A stretch of 23,348 bases of DNA from Chara braunii (taxonomy: Eukaryota > Streptophyta > Charophyceae > Charales > Characeae), in assembly GCA_003427395.1 (NCBI GenBank), contig BFEA01000147.1:1704415-1727762 (forward strand), given 5' to 3'. Positions within the stretch are counted from its first letter, which is position 1, and each line of letters begins with the position of its first letter. This document shows, in pieces, positions 7,713 through 18,133 of the stretch. Under the pieces are notes generated by a model. The model saw only the letters and a program-made list of their open reading frames with translations, was not told the origin of the DNA and did not search any database. Made by a program: the position numbers and the translations under genes.

Positions 7713-9000
7713 GGCGTGTTTTATGCAAGTTACGCCAATGCAGCCTCGCCCGTCTGACAGTGCGCGCACGAGAGGGAGCTTAGGTACTCGTCTGGATGAG
7801 CGGCACGCGCTGGGTATTGACGGCAAGGCGCGACCATGCACAACCTGAGTGTGCGCGGCATCGCGGGTCAGTGGGAAGCACGGCGTCTATTCTTCTTTCT
7901 ATTTATTTAATTTTCTTATTTGTTTTCTAAGGTCTTTAGCTCGGTGACCAATTTCGAGGCCGACGTCACGACCGATGGGCCTGGCTCAGCTATTTAGATT
8001 GTCGAATGTGGACGGTCGTCGAGGACCTTAAGGATGCAACGATTTAGCAGGGCCATTCCGAAGTATCGGGGAAGTTGGCAAGAGTCCCTTATCTTACCCG
8101 TTTTTTTGTACAGACCGAACAGGTCGATGTGCATGTGGGCCGGTGGGTGATTTTGCCCACAGCATGGGAGAAAATCTGGGTGGCGGGAGTTGCTGCGGGC
8201 GTACGGTTCACCATCCGCCATCTGCCATGAGAGGTTTGTGTGTGAGCGTGCCCGATGGGACACGGAAGATGCCAAGATGGTAACCTGTGCCCGGGCGCAG
8301 AGGGTCGAAGCAGCTCAGGGCGTTGGGGAGAGACCGTAGCGGTACGGCGACAGGCTGCAGATTATGGCGAACCCCGTAGCAGCCACATCCGTGTTCAAAC
8401 CTCCAAGCAGGGAACATGTGGGAGCTGCACCCACCAGCAGGTGCGATACCTAGTGCAACAGGTACGAGATACATGCCAGGGGTTAGTCGGTGGCATGAGG
8501 ACCGAGCTTCTTCGATGGGCCAGTCACTGTTCCGCCCCTCTGGTCCCCTCCCCCAATGAGCATCGGTAGTCTCTGCTCGATGCCACTCGGGGGGGGCCAA
8601 CGACATATCTCTCGGTATCGGGCACTAAGTTTGCCCACGGAATATTTTCCAACCGTAGGCAGGAGGTAAAACGTCACGACAAGGAGGCCGAATCTAACCA
8701 CGAAGCCGCGCAGGGTGCCTACGGGCGGATAGGGCGTTGTGAGGAGGCGCACACGGATACAGTGTGTGAACGGGCTGTCGGATATAAGCTTGAGCCGCTG
8801 TGGCGGTACTGTGTGCAAGTCGTTCGTCGAACTTACGTATACAAGAGGGGCATTGATCGAACCCCTTCAGCAGTCCTCCCTCAAAGACAGGGGAGCCGCT
8901 GGCCGGTGCAGTGCACCGCTGTAGTAAGTTGTAAAGAAGGGAGAGCCGACTAGCACTGGCCACGCGGGATGAATCCAGACGGGATGTTGTGCCGAGTGCG

Positions 9001-9410
9001 TTTGCAGGCGAGAAAAGATCCCTGCGACGGGGGAGTGGCTATGGCGGAAGAGGGGGGAAACTCTAACTTACTCAATCCTCATCGAGGTAGGAGGAAGTGT
9101 TAGACCGGGGGTTTGAGGGCAGGCGGTCCGGGATTTGAAGTCAGTTTGAGTAGAAAGTTAGTGGAAGGTGAGTAAGAAGAAGGGAAGTTTGCGTGGGAGA
9201 TGGCGGAGGTTGGATATGGCAAAAAGGGGAAGAGACATAACTCACTCAATTCTTCGTAGAATTGAGCGGGTGAAGATGCAATGTAGGGGTTTATTGACAG
9301 GGGGACTCTATTGGAGGTATAAGAATAATAAAAGAATTAGTGTAAGAAAAGTTTAGTGAGAGAAAGTGTGCAAGGGAAGTCGGGGCTATGGAAGAAGAGG
9401 AAAGCAAAAA
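9001..9410. repeat. ~172-bp degenerate tandem repeat inside left LTR
   Basis: Three landmarks recur at intervals of about 175 and 172 bases: CTATGGCGGAAGAGG near 9040, ATATGGCAAAAAGGGG near 9214 and CTATGGAAGAAGAGG near 9386. The first two are followed at matching distances by ACTCAMTC-type sequence and GGGGTTT. Unit 2 contains a perfect 9-bp hairpin (CTCAATTCT, TCGT, AGAATTGAG at 9245-9266). Confidence 0.6.
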
Positions 9411-10336
9411 GAGTTGTACGCTCCAGTTTCTTAACGGATACCGGCAAAGTAAAAGTCGGATCCTATGTTTCAGAGGAGGGCGAGATATGCTATGAAGTTA
9501 GTTTTCGGTGTCAATGGGTAGTTTATGAGGTACAACAGATAGGGACTGCGGGAGCGCTATGGGAAGATTTCTGAATATGTATCTCCCCCTGTCCTAACGA
9601 CATATCCATTCTCACTTGGCACGCTTTAATAATAGTATGCACTGTGCAGGGGGTTCGTGCATGTGGCCATTATAGTCAGTTGATTCTGCTCTCGCTCCCT
9701 CATGTCTGCGGTTCGCGTGCGTCGTGACCACAATGAGGAGTTGCATTTTATTTATCGTGGTTCTCCCTGCAAGAAGGTTTTCCAGTGGTCATACTTATCT
9801 GCCATTCGTCATGGGGGCTATCGGGTTTTGTCTTTAAACTCGAGCACATGTAGTCATAGTTTTTATTCATCGGGCTGTCTGGAACTGCCATGTTCTTCGT
9901 AGTGATGGTCACCCTGCTTGCGAACTTTATAGGAACCTGGCCAATGTGCATGGCCAGGTGCATTTAGTAAGGAAGGACTACGAGGGTAAAGAGGTAAGTC
10001 GAGGAGAGAGAGAGAGAGGATGTGAGTGGGTTATTCGTAGCCATTGGGATGAGTGAATACGGGGGGCTGAATTGAATATCGTGGTGTATCCGCACTTCGC
10101 TTTGGAACTGACTTGTGGAGGTAGACCCGAAAAAAAATGCGGGTTGAACCGATGGGTGAGTTGTTGGCCAAACTGCAGCATCTCCCCATGCTCTAGGGGA
10201 GGTCAACATACTCAGGGCTTGTGTAGCTCTTGGACTATGTATTGTAGAGAGTCCAACCAGAGTCTATAACGAAACTTGAACCGTGTGTTACTAGTCGTCC
10301 GAGGCACAGCTGCTGCTGAGCTTCGGTGGTGTTGCT

Positions 10337-10424
10337 GACGTAGGGCTGGTGCTACCGCTTCAGACTGACATGGCCACGAAGACGTAGGGCTGGTGTTACC
10401 GCTTCAGACTGACATGGCCACGAA
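10337..10424. repeat. 44-bp tandem duplication, present only in left LTR
   Basis: GACGTAGGGCTGGTG...GGCCACGAA occurs at 10337-10380 and 10381-10424 with one difference. The right LTR has a single copy near 22089-22131. The copy-number change therefore postdates insertion or is a slippage loss in the other repeat. Confidence 0.9.
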
Positions 10425-11049
10425 AGCGTGAGAGGTACAATGTGTCAAGGCCATTACAACTGCGATGCCTCATTACTGTACCTCTGCGGTATCGGGTTGT
10501 ACACTCAGTGAGTGTTGTATCTTCGACTGAAACTACGCTGTCGTGTGTAGCTACCACTCATATGAAGGTGTACAATAGCTGAGAGTTGCAGTGCGTTAGT
10601 GCAAGGGGGCGCTGGTCCACCTATTGTCGAGGGTATCGCTCGGTCACTACTGGGTGGTACTTGAGTGTACCTAGCCGCGGAGTTAAAAAGTTACTATTGG
10701 CTGATGGGCTGCATGGCCTGCTAAATAGCGGAACTGTGGTGTGAGTTGCGAGGTAGCGACTTGTCTGTAAGCTGGCGCACCGCTCATCTCGTCAGCTGAA
10801 ATCGGCGTTGGGCAACTGTAAAGTTGTTGTCAGTCGATGTATGGTTTAGTCCGTTGAGCGAGCTAGCAGCAAATAAGCCAGGGGCCTGAAGGGTTGTTGC
10901 TGACTGAGGGCAGTGTCCAGCTAGCTTAATGGAGTGGTCAAAAGTGAACCACGAGTTTGTAGGCTTATTAGTGGTCATTGCACTTGGAGCAGCGGACACT
11001 ACGGAGTGACTGCGATTGCTGAGGAGGAGGTATTGTTGCGATTTATAGG

Positions 11050-11140
11050 GTCTTCTGGGGGTCAATGGTCAGCAGTCATGGTTTCAAGTTTAACCGAGCT
11101 GATGCATATTTTGGCCGTCATTCTGGGACCCTCAGAAGAC
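11050..11140. repeat. 14-bp inverted repeat directly inside the left LTR
   Basis: GTCTTCTGGGGGTC (11050-11063) and GACCCTCAGAAGAC (11127-11140) are inverted partners, 13 of 14 pairing, around a 63-nt loop. They begin five bases after LTR homology stops, where a primer-binding site would be expected. It could be a structured leader or a small fold-back insertion that displaced the site. Confidence 0.65.
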
Positions 11141-11648
11141 TGAATATTACAAGACTCTCTCATGAGAGTTCAGTTTGTCCCTCTCCTGTATCTCGAGAGT
11201 CTGAAACCCCTTATTCTGCCCTTCTTACTCTAGTAAGTTTAGTCCAGTTCTGAGAGGAAGGTGGCAGGCGGGATTGCAACCCGTAGGACCGCAGCAAGAC
11301 TGTGTGGGGAGTCAGCCCACCGATTGCGGGAGCTCTGCCTGAACTCAGGAGGAGTTCTAGAGGCAGGGAACTGAAAGGTAACCATTGTTTTCCTTGTATA
11401 AATCCAATATAACCCCTACTTGTATTCATTACTATGTTTGACTGAGTATGTTACCTGTCTCCCTATTTTAACTTTTTGTTTGACTTTCAGGACACAATCC
11501 AGACTAAGTAAAGGAACGATTGTGTAAATTCAGTTTCAGTTTTTGTTGTTTGACTGAAAGCAGATTCTGGGATTGCATCTGGGGGAAGGATGGGAGGAAG
11601 GTTATATTGTCTGAGTTTGACTGGGTCAACCAAAGGCTGCGAGAGTCT

Positions 11649-12218
11649 CCATAAGTTTGGAGGGCCCAGTGCTATGTTTATTTTCGATTGTCTGAAGGAA
11701 CAGACAGGTTCTCATAAGTTTGGGTGGTCTGGTTGCTTTGATTTGAGAGGGCTGACTGTGAATGATTTTTCAGGGACCAGGCATGTTCCATAAATCTGGG
11801 TGGCTTGGTTGCCTTGTTTACTTTGGGGTTCGTCCAATGCCACGTACATGCTGAAACCAAAAGGATATAACTTGGCTATACTTTACTATTATTCTATCTA
11901 TGAACAGGCTAGTCAGACAGGGTTCCATAAGTTTGGGTGGTTTGACTATAGCCTATTATTAACTGAAGAGAGTACTAATTAAGAATAAACTTGTGGTACG
12001 AAGGGGCACACTGAATCTTGAACTAAAGATGATCGGTACAATTATATGCTACCTCAAAAGACTAAGTGCAGAAAATTAAATGAAGTTGGGATACTTAAAC
12101 AGTTCAGGGCGGCTAGGGTGGCCTAGTCATATGCCCAAAGAAAAGAAAAGTTGTTGTACCCTGTGTTTGTGTATATTCTATGGCTGAGTTAGGCAGGTTC
12201 TCATAAGTTTGGGTGATC
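11649..12218. repeat. Dispersed repeat, five copies of CATAAGTTTGGGTGGT
   Basis: Copies start at 11650, 11713, 11789, 11936 and 12202. Four are preceded by a CAGGTTC-like string and several are followed by CTGGTTGC or TTGACT. Spacing is irregular (about 63, 76, 147 and 266), so this is a decayed tandem array with indels or an iterated regulatory motif in the leader. Confidence 0.7.
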
Positions 12219-12520
12219 TAGCTTTATGCCTTATGTAAGCTGGATATAAAAGGAATAAATCATTGAAGATCATGAACTATTGTTTAATAAGGTTGGTTTG
12301 GGGATGGTGAGAGTACTTACCTTTGTGGTTTGGTCTGTATGAGACTGAGTGCGACTACTGCTTAGTCAGAGTTTCAGTTGATAGATAGTTGCCTTAATTG
12401 CTCGCCACGGGCTAGAGTCATAGGAGTGAGTTTCAATTCCTGCATTTTCTGAGCTACGTTTATATGTATTTACTAATAGGTCGATTTCTGCATTTTCTGG
12501 GATCATTTATTAGTAAGTCA

Positions 12521-13045
12521 CTTTCTCTACGGGAAGCACTGCCGAAATTTCTACAAAACCAATGAGTTTTGTCTTTTCAAAAGTTCAGTTTGTCTGACTT
12601 TTATATATGACTTAGTACAAATCTGGAGAGTCTCATTTTTTTAAGGTAGTGCTGCCAAAATTTTTGCTAATTCAGGGAGTTAGATAAACTTAGACCTTGA
12701 GAAGTCAAAGTCATTTTAAATTCTGAACTTAGCTTTATATAAATTTTGGTAAGTTACTTTCTCTACAGGGAGCGCTGTCGAAATTTTCACAAATCTAAGT
12801 AGTTAGTCAAAACTTTGACTTTTCAAAGTTCAACTTGTTTGATTTTCATATATGGCTTAGTAAACATCTGGGAAGTCTCCTTTTCTAAAGGAAGTGTTGC
12901 CCAAATTTTTGTTAATTCAAGGAGTTAGACAAAGTTTGACTTTGGAAAGTTAAAGATTATTTCTGTTTTCGTACTTAGGCTGATATAAATTATGAGAAAG
13001 CACTTTTTCTACGGAAAGCTCTGCCGAAATTTTTTTAGTTTAGAG
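12521..13045. repeat. ~120-bp tandem array, about five units
   Basis: The landmark GAAGCACTGCCGAAATTT and its variants recur near 12532, 12645, 12768, 12890 and 13013, with spacings of 113 to 125 bases. Units alternate between a CTACGGGAAGC-type and a TAAAGGAAGTG-type opening, and share TTCA/GGAGTTAGA and GACTTTTCAAAG-type blocks. This is a higher-order pattern of about 245 bp. Confidence 0.8.
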
Positions 13046-13844
13046 GAGATAGATTATATTTTGACAGGTGGCGGCTCTGGCAATCCACTCTGTATGGGGG
13101 AGATGTTTCGATAGGCCTACCTTTTTGTAGGCACTGGCTTAGAGGTAGACTTAGGCTTGATTGTCAGGAGAGTCTTGTGTGAGAGCATGTCAGATTTAGC
13201 TTGGACGTTGACCTATCGTATGATACGGGTCTTCTTCGGACATTTGATCCAGGATTAGGACTAGTTTCAGCTTGATCTCACGAGGATCATCTTCTGTTAT
13301 CACTGATTAGAGATCGGTTGGTTGATCGCCGACTCATCGGCTCACGACACAACTTTGTTTACACCTGTACCTCAACTTGATTGCCTTAGCCCTGAGATTT
13401 GATATATTTTTTTGAGGGTTTTAACCGGACTTCTTTTAATGATCACTATAAAGAACTTATGAGATTTATGAACAGTGGGCTATGACTGGGGCTTGAGTGG
13501 GTGAGGCGTGGTGTGAGTTACAGGGAACTGTAAAGTTGACCACATTGGTGTATGACAATGTGGCTATTGTGTGTGCCTGTGTTTTATGCAAGTTAGTAGT
13601 TTGGAGCTTGGTATATGGGTCATATTTTGGAGGCAGTGAGGATGACAACCATGTGTCGTAGGATCTGCACACCTGATGGGTTTATGTTTCCCCTTCTTTT
13701 GTTTTTATCTCGAGTCCTGACTTGATATAGGAGTGTTGTCGCGTTGTTTCTTCAGTGTCGTTCTTTATATGTATATGTACGTGCGTGTGTGTGTGTTTTT
13801 TTATTTTTATGTTCTTTATAGTGGTGTGCACGTGGCGTGTGGGA
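13046..13844. other. No gene seen (internal non-coding)
   Basis: Follows the 120-bp array with CAGGTGGCGGCTCTGG near 13065, then mixed sequence. A short GT-rich stretch near 13780-13800 leads into the GC-rich island. Confidence 0.5.
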
Positions 13845-14345
13845 TGCGTCCTAGTCGACCGACGACGAGTCGCACTTGGGACCTCAGCCCCCCCAAGATG
13901 TCGATTTGCGTGCAGGTCCGATAGAGGCGTAAAGCCTCGAGTACCCCCTATGCTACAGCGAACGGGAAACGTCCTCGGCTGGTCCACCTCTGCGATTGCA
14001 GTTGATTAGCTTTCGTACTATGGACTGGTAGCTCGGCGGGGACACGCCCACCGAAGGGAGGTGACAGCTCCCGCAAGGTGGAGGTAAGTCGTGCCTCGCG
14101 TAGGCCCTATCCTGTCGTAGGGGCTCGCGAGAGGTATGGCTGGCGCACTTGGCCGGAGCGGCTTGCAGAAGCTCCATATGCATTTGCGACGAGGATTAAA
14201 ACCAACTCCTGCGTGACGCGACCGGGAGGGTCCCGCGCTACCTTGTGCGGTGCCGGACCAATGCGCTCGACAGGTGGCGTCATTGCCGGGGATAACGGTT
14301 GTCTGCCGTTGTCCCTAGTGGAACGACATCCGGGTATGAGAAAGT
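13845..14345. other. GC-rich island within AT-rich interior
   Basis: Base composition shifts to GC-rich for about 500 bp and returns abruptly to AT-rich. Open frames on both strands (plus 14078-14347, minus 14107-14358) are unrecognised. A long imperfect hairpin (14094-14134) and an AG|GTAAGT string (about 14080-14087) lie inside. It could be a captured fragment or nested remnant. Confidence 0.4.
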
Positions 14346-16010
14346 GAGAACTAGGCAAAATGAGAAACTTTCTTTGGATGTATATGGTCGATTGCTTGAT
14401 ACCTTGACTATCGTTAAGGATGTCTTAAGACTGTGGCCTAAGTGTGAAGCGCTTATTATAAGAGGCCAAGTTGAGTCGCCCTCCTCTGGTTGATAGAGTC
14501 TCGCTTTTGAGGAGGCTTTTGGTATGTGAGCGACATGGATAAAGGGATAACTGATGAGTAGGAAGTGAAGGGTTTGATTGCAAAGGTTTTTCCTTAATCT
14601 AAGACTGAGTCGTGATACGATAGGTACTGAAATGAATATTGTGCCTTGACCCTCCGATAGTAGCAGTTGGCGATAGGGTGAGTCACTTGGAGATTGTCTA
14701 GTTGTAGCTATCGATAAAGTTAAAGAAGTAGTGGTTATTTTATTAGCGGTATGACTAACCCAAAGAGAGACTTATGTTTTAAGTGTGTATAGCATATATG
14801 TATATATTTGTTTCTATGACAATTTTTATCTGATTGTTGCCATATATGCGTTTTTTTGTACTTTGTTTAATGTATAATTAACGACGTATGTATGGATTGT
14901 CTTTCAAAGGGGACATAGACTTTGCATGAAAACCCACATCTGGCATGAGACAAGAGGTGAATGGGGTGACTCATTCCTGGGGAAGGTGGTTCTTCCTCAA
15001 GGGAGTAAGTCGGTGTGTATAGTTGTCCTCAGTGGAAGTACATTCTTGAATTACTATTCCATCGTTGGCTTAAGGAAGCAGTTGTCAGTCTCAAGAATGA
15101 TAGTGAGACCCACGCCAGAACTATGTTCCTGGTCCATTAGTGGGGTGTTGTTATCTTTCTTATGATAGGAAAGTAACTACATTATCTGTTGAGAGAGGAC
15201 GAAATGCCTTGTTACCTTGCCAAAACTATGATGTCCAAGTGGAACAGCTACTGCTTAGTGAGAGCGGTTTTGGACTAGCAACCTAGGCTCGTCTCGCATT
15301 AAGTAGGGGCACGATATTTGTAAGGGTGCGAATTCGATTCGTTGCCTTAATAGGTATGAATGGGGTTGTTCATCTGACCATGATTAGGTTTGGTGAGGTA
15401 CAAGCGCTGGAATCAGAGAGGGTTGCGGTGAGGCTTGATCTTTAGAGAGGGGCTCATAAGTCAAGATGTTATCTCATGAGGATTACACCACCCCTCTATA
15501 TTATTTTTTTCGCTTAAAGAGTAGAAGGGGTAACAATTGTATCATGTTATCTACTCATTGTTAGTCTTATTTCTGCCTTATAGAATATGTAATACGTTAT
15601 TGAGAGCTATCTTGTTATATGACTGGGAGTTGAGTTGACTTCATGTTGTTGTTTATAAAATTTTTCGTACTCTTCAGTTACAATCATTGCCAACAAGTTG
15701 TGCTTATTATGTTGTAATTATTGTTGTGAGTATATGTTATTTATTATGGGTTGTATCGCATTTTGGATTCATGTTTGGAGTATTCACTTATATGGCATAC
15801 GTATATCGTATCCTTCCTCAATAGCAGAAGTGATGTTTGGTTAATGTTTGGATTATGTTTTGAAATACTTTATCGGTATTATATACTTGTGATTTATTTT
15901 AAGTAGATAATTGCTTAAAGTCTCTCTTCGATATCACCGTTGTTCCGAATGATTGGTATTATTATTACTTATTCCATCTATGCATATAATAATATTAGCA
16001 TAGATTTTAA
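14346..16010. other. No gene seen (AT-rich internal region)
   Basis: Increasingly AT-rich toward gag, with many stops in all frames. I looked for reverse transcriptase and integrase motifs in translated frames and saw none. Confidence 0.5.
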
Positions 16011-17080
16011 TTCATTGGATTTTTATTTTTCATACCAACAACAAAAAATAACTTCAATTGGCCTGTTGGGCTGGGTCTGCGAGATTGGGAGCAAGACAAC
16101 CTACCCAAGGTTGAAATCGACTTCTTCAAGGGCTATCATGTTTCTAACTTCCTTAACAAGTTTGGGCAGATAGCGTCTCATTGCGAGTGGAATGAGGAGC
16201 AGATGCTGAAGGAGGTTATAAAGTATATCCATATAGGCTTGAAGGAGGAAGTCGGTGGGTTGTTCAGAAGAGCAGGGTCATCATGGAGAAAGTTTTATAA
16301 TGACATGTGGAATAAATATCGACTAGGTGAGGAACAACTGACCAAAGAGGATCTTGAGAAGATAGATCGATACAGTTATGTTTTAGTAGGGCACTTCCTG
16401 ATGGAGTATGAGCGCGCATTCCGCAAGGTCTGGGCGTTATCTGAATATGACAAGTCTTTTGTCTTCCTTATGAACTTTACGGATGCAAAGCAGCGAGATT
16501 TGATTCGTGGGACAAAAGAAAAACTTATATGGGACAAAATACAATAAAATTTTGTAGAAGGTGATTTTGATCAACACCTCAGTCATACTTTGCGGGAAGA
16601 AAGGAAAAGAAAGGAGGCGTTAGATAATGAGAGGAGTGGGCTTGGAAAAAAGCAAATGACCTTGCAATGGGCACCTCTGACGGTATGAGAGATGGATTTC
16701 AGGAGGACGCTAAGGTCATTAAACGAAATCATAGATGAAGCAAAGAGAAGAAAAAAAAGTCATGTGTTGAAAGAAAAGAAGTGCAGGCTAGAATGAGGAA
16801 TGTTGCAGCGCATATCTGTGAGAGGACGTTTGACGCTCCAGACAAGAAAGGAACAAAGGAGTGAAGGGTTCAGAAAGAAGTTGGTATAGCCCCACCGCCC
16901 ACTGCGTTTGATAAAAAAACGGGGTGTGACGATAAGGATGCATTGTCAACTACAAGTTGTAAAGGACGGAAGAATAGCAGGCGGCGAGGGCAGTGGTTGA
17001 AGGTAGTATGTGCTTGTTGTGGGAAGACTGGTCATACCCCTCGTAGATGTAAGATGGCAAAGGAAGGAGTTAAAGCATGA
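16011..17080 (+). pseudogene. gag: Decayed retrotransposon gag (capsid-like core plus zinc knuckle)
   Basis: The frame is open from 16011, just after an in-frame TAA at 16008. It reads LPKVEIDFFKGYHVSNFL, then WNEEQMLKEVIKYI, WNKYRLGEEQLTKEDL and FVFLMNFTDAKQRDLI. This order is typical of the gag capsid region of Ty3-type elements in green plants and algae: LPKF-G, W-EE, YRLG-LTKEDL, FL-F-A-Q. TAA at 16545 and TGA at 16686 interrupt it. A frameshift near 16680 moves the reading to another frame, with TGA codons near 16735 and 16862, that ends in a CX2CX4HX4C zinc knuckle (17009-17050) and TGA at 17078. No good start codon lies upstream; the first ATG is 16203. It would have packaged element RNA in virus-like particles; now non-functional. 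Confidence 0.85.
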
Positions 17081-17104
17081 GACCGTTGTGCTTTAGGCAA
17101 AGGT

Positions 17105-17344
17105 TTGGTCCCTCTCAATAGCTATCATAATTTTGTTTGTCTCGTTCATAGCAAGAGCGAGGTTAGAATGGTGTCAGTAGTCTTGAAACGACTTATAGAT
17201 AAATATTTTGAAGGCTATGACGGTGTGAAAGACTCAGTTACTAGACTATTTAGCAATCATCTCCTTATGTTATTTTTTAAGCTGAGTCTTCAAGTTTTAT
17301 GGGACATAGATTTCATTTTGTATATACTTGCTGATTCCGGGTGA
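17105..17344 (+). pseudogene. Possible retropepsin start (ADSG) after gag
   Basis: This frame is the same as the zinc-knuckle frame, resuming 24 bases after its TGA. Its 79 codons end in ILADSG followed by TGA. D-S/T-G is the catalytic triad of aspartic proteases and sits where protease should follow nucleocapsid, but the rest of the domain is missing or unreadable. DSG alone is weak evidence. No polymerase follows. Confidence 0.3.
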
Positions 17345-17944
17345 GATTCTTACTTTTGGAATTGTGCATACGTTCAAGGTTTGACTATCCACTCTCTAAG
17401 CTGATTTTAGGTTTGGTTGAATGCAACTGGAGGTCTTGTAAGGTTCTTTTGTCCGTACGCTGACGTCCTTTCATCTTTGCGAGAATAGTTGGGGATTGTT
17501 TTTTGTATATCGGTTTTTCATGACTTATAGAGTATATTATACAATGTCTTTTGTTTCTGCTTGGGACCTGGGATTGTGGTGATTTGAGGCTTGTGAAAAT
17601 TCGAGACTCGAGATAATATGATTTTCTCCTGAGAACCATCTTGGTATGGGTTTTGATTTCCCTGGGTTGTAGAATCGTGCACGTTCTGGTTGTCATTGGC
17701 ATTCTCACCATTGTGGCTTTGTGTGGTTTTCTCGTATTTGATATACGAGAAATAAAAGGTTAAAGTGAAATAAAGGAATGACAAAAAAACAATGAAGAGT
17801 GTGCGAACTAAAAAGGGTCCAATGAAGTGAAGAAAGCGTGATTTTGAGTGCAAGATTTATGGGAGACTGAAGAGTACAGAAAAATTATATAAAGAGAGAG
17901 GTTATGCCTGAAGGCAGACTAAATGGTTATTGGTTTCATCTGGA
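17345..17944. other. No gene seen where pol would be expected
   Basis: Minus-strand frames at 17385-17711 and 17518-17853 are unrecognised. The plus strand is full of stops. The element passes straight from gag/protease remnants to tandem repeats. Confidence 0.5.
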
Positions 17945-18117
17945 ATCATCTTCAAGTGAAAGATATTATAAGAATTATATGGATAGTCTATCCATGAGTA
18001 GGAGGATGGCTGAGAGATTTCAATGGGTGATTCACCTTTAAGTGGGAAGGGGTCTTAATACATCTTGTGGAAGGCTCATCCTTGAGTGGGAGGATGGCTT
18101 GAAAGATTTTAGTGGTA
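17945..18117. repeat. 43-bp tandem repeat, four units
   Basis: Units begin near 17945, 17988, 18031 and 18075 (steps of 43, 43 and 44). The best pair reads CTATCCATGAGTAGGAGGAT and CTCATCCTTGAGTGGGAGGA, each followed by GGCT and a GA-rich AGATTT. Units 1 and 3 are more diverged. Confidence 0.65.
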
Positions 18118-18133
18118 TAAAAGTTTATATCCT

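Larger units (their letters stand above)
7682..11044 (+). repeat. Left long repeat (putative 5' LTR), ~3.36 kb
   Basis: Collinear with 19410-22758 along its whole length. Over 8641-8812 I count 12 substitutions in 172 aligned bases, ten of them transitions, plus scattered small indels elsewhere. Homology begins at TGTCGTA and ends at TTGCGATTT. It contains a ~172-bp internal tandem repeat, a 44-bp tandem duplication and two small hairpins. Conserved open frames (plus 8570-8953, minus 9748-9963) lack recognisable domains. Confidence 0.85.

Noticed and set aside
9001-9410. CRISPR-like or phage-like repeat array
   Set aside because: Units are long (~172 bp), degenerate and inside a retroelement repeat of a eukaryotic genome; there is no spacer-repeat regularity.
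11050-11075. Primer-binding site beginning with TGG at about 11056
   Set aside because: The following bases do not continue into a plausible complement of a tRNA 3' end with T-arm.
11263-11339. 77-nt segment with GGCAG...CTGCC closing pair and a T-arm-like CGGG ATTGCAA CCCG hairpin, resembling a tRNA cloverleaf
   Set aside because: On either strand the acceptor stem reaches only 5 bp, the T-loop-like sequence lacks the TTCGA core, and there is no convincing anticodon arm or A box.
17385-17853. Two overlapping minus-strand frames of about 110 codons in the post-gag region
   Set aside because: No recognisable motifs, antisense to the element, and placed in low-complexity AT-rich sequence.
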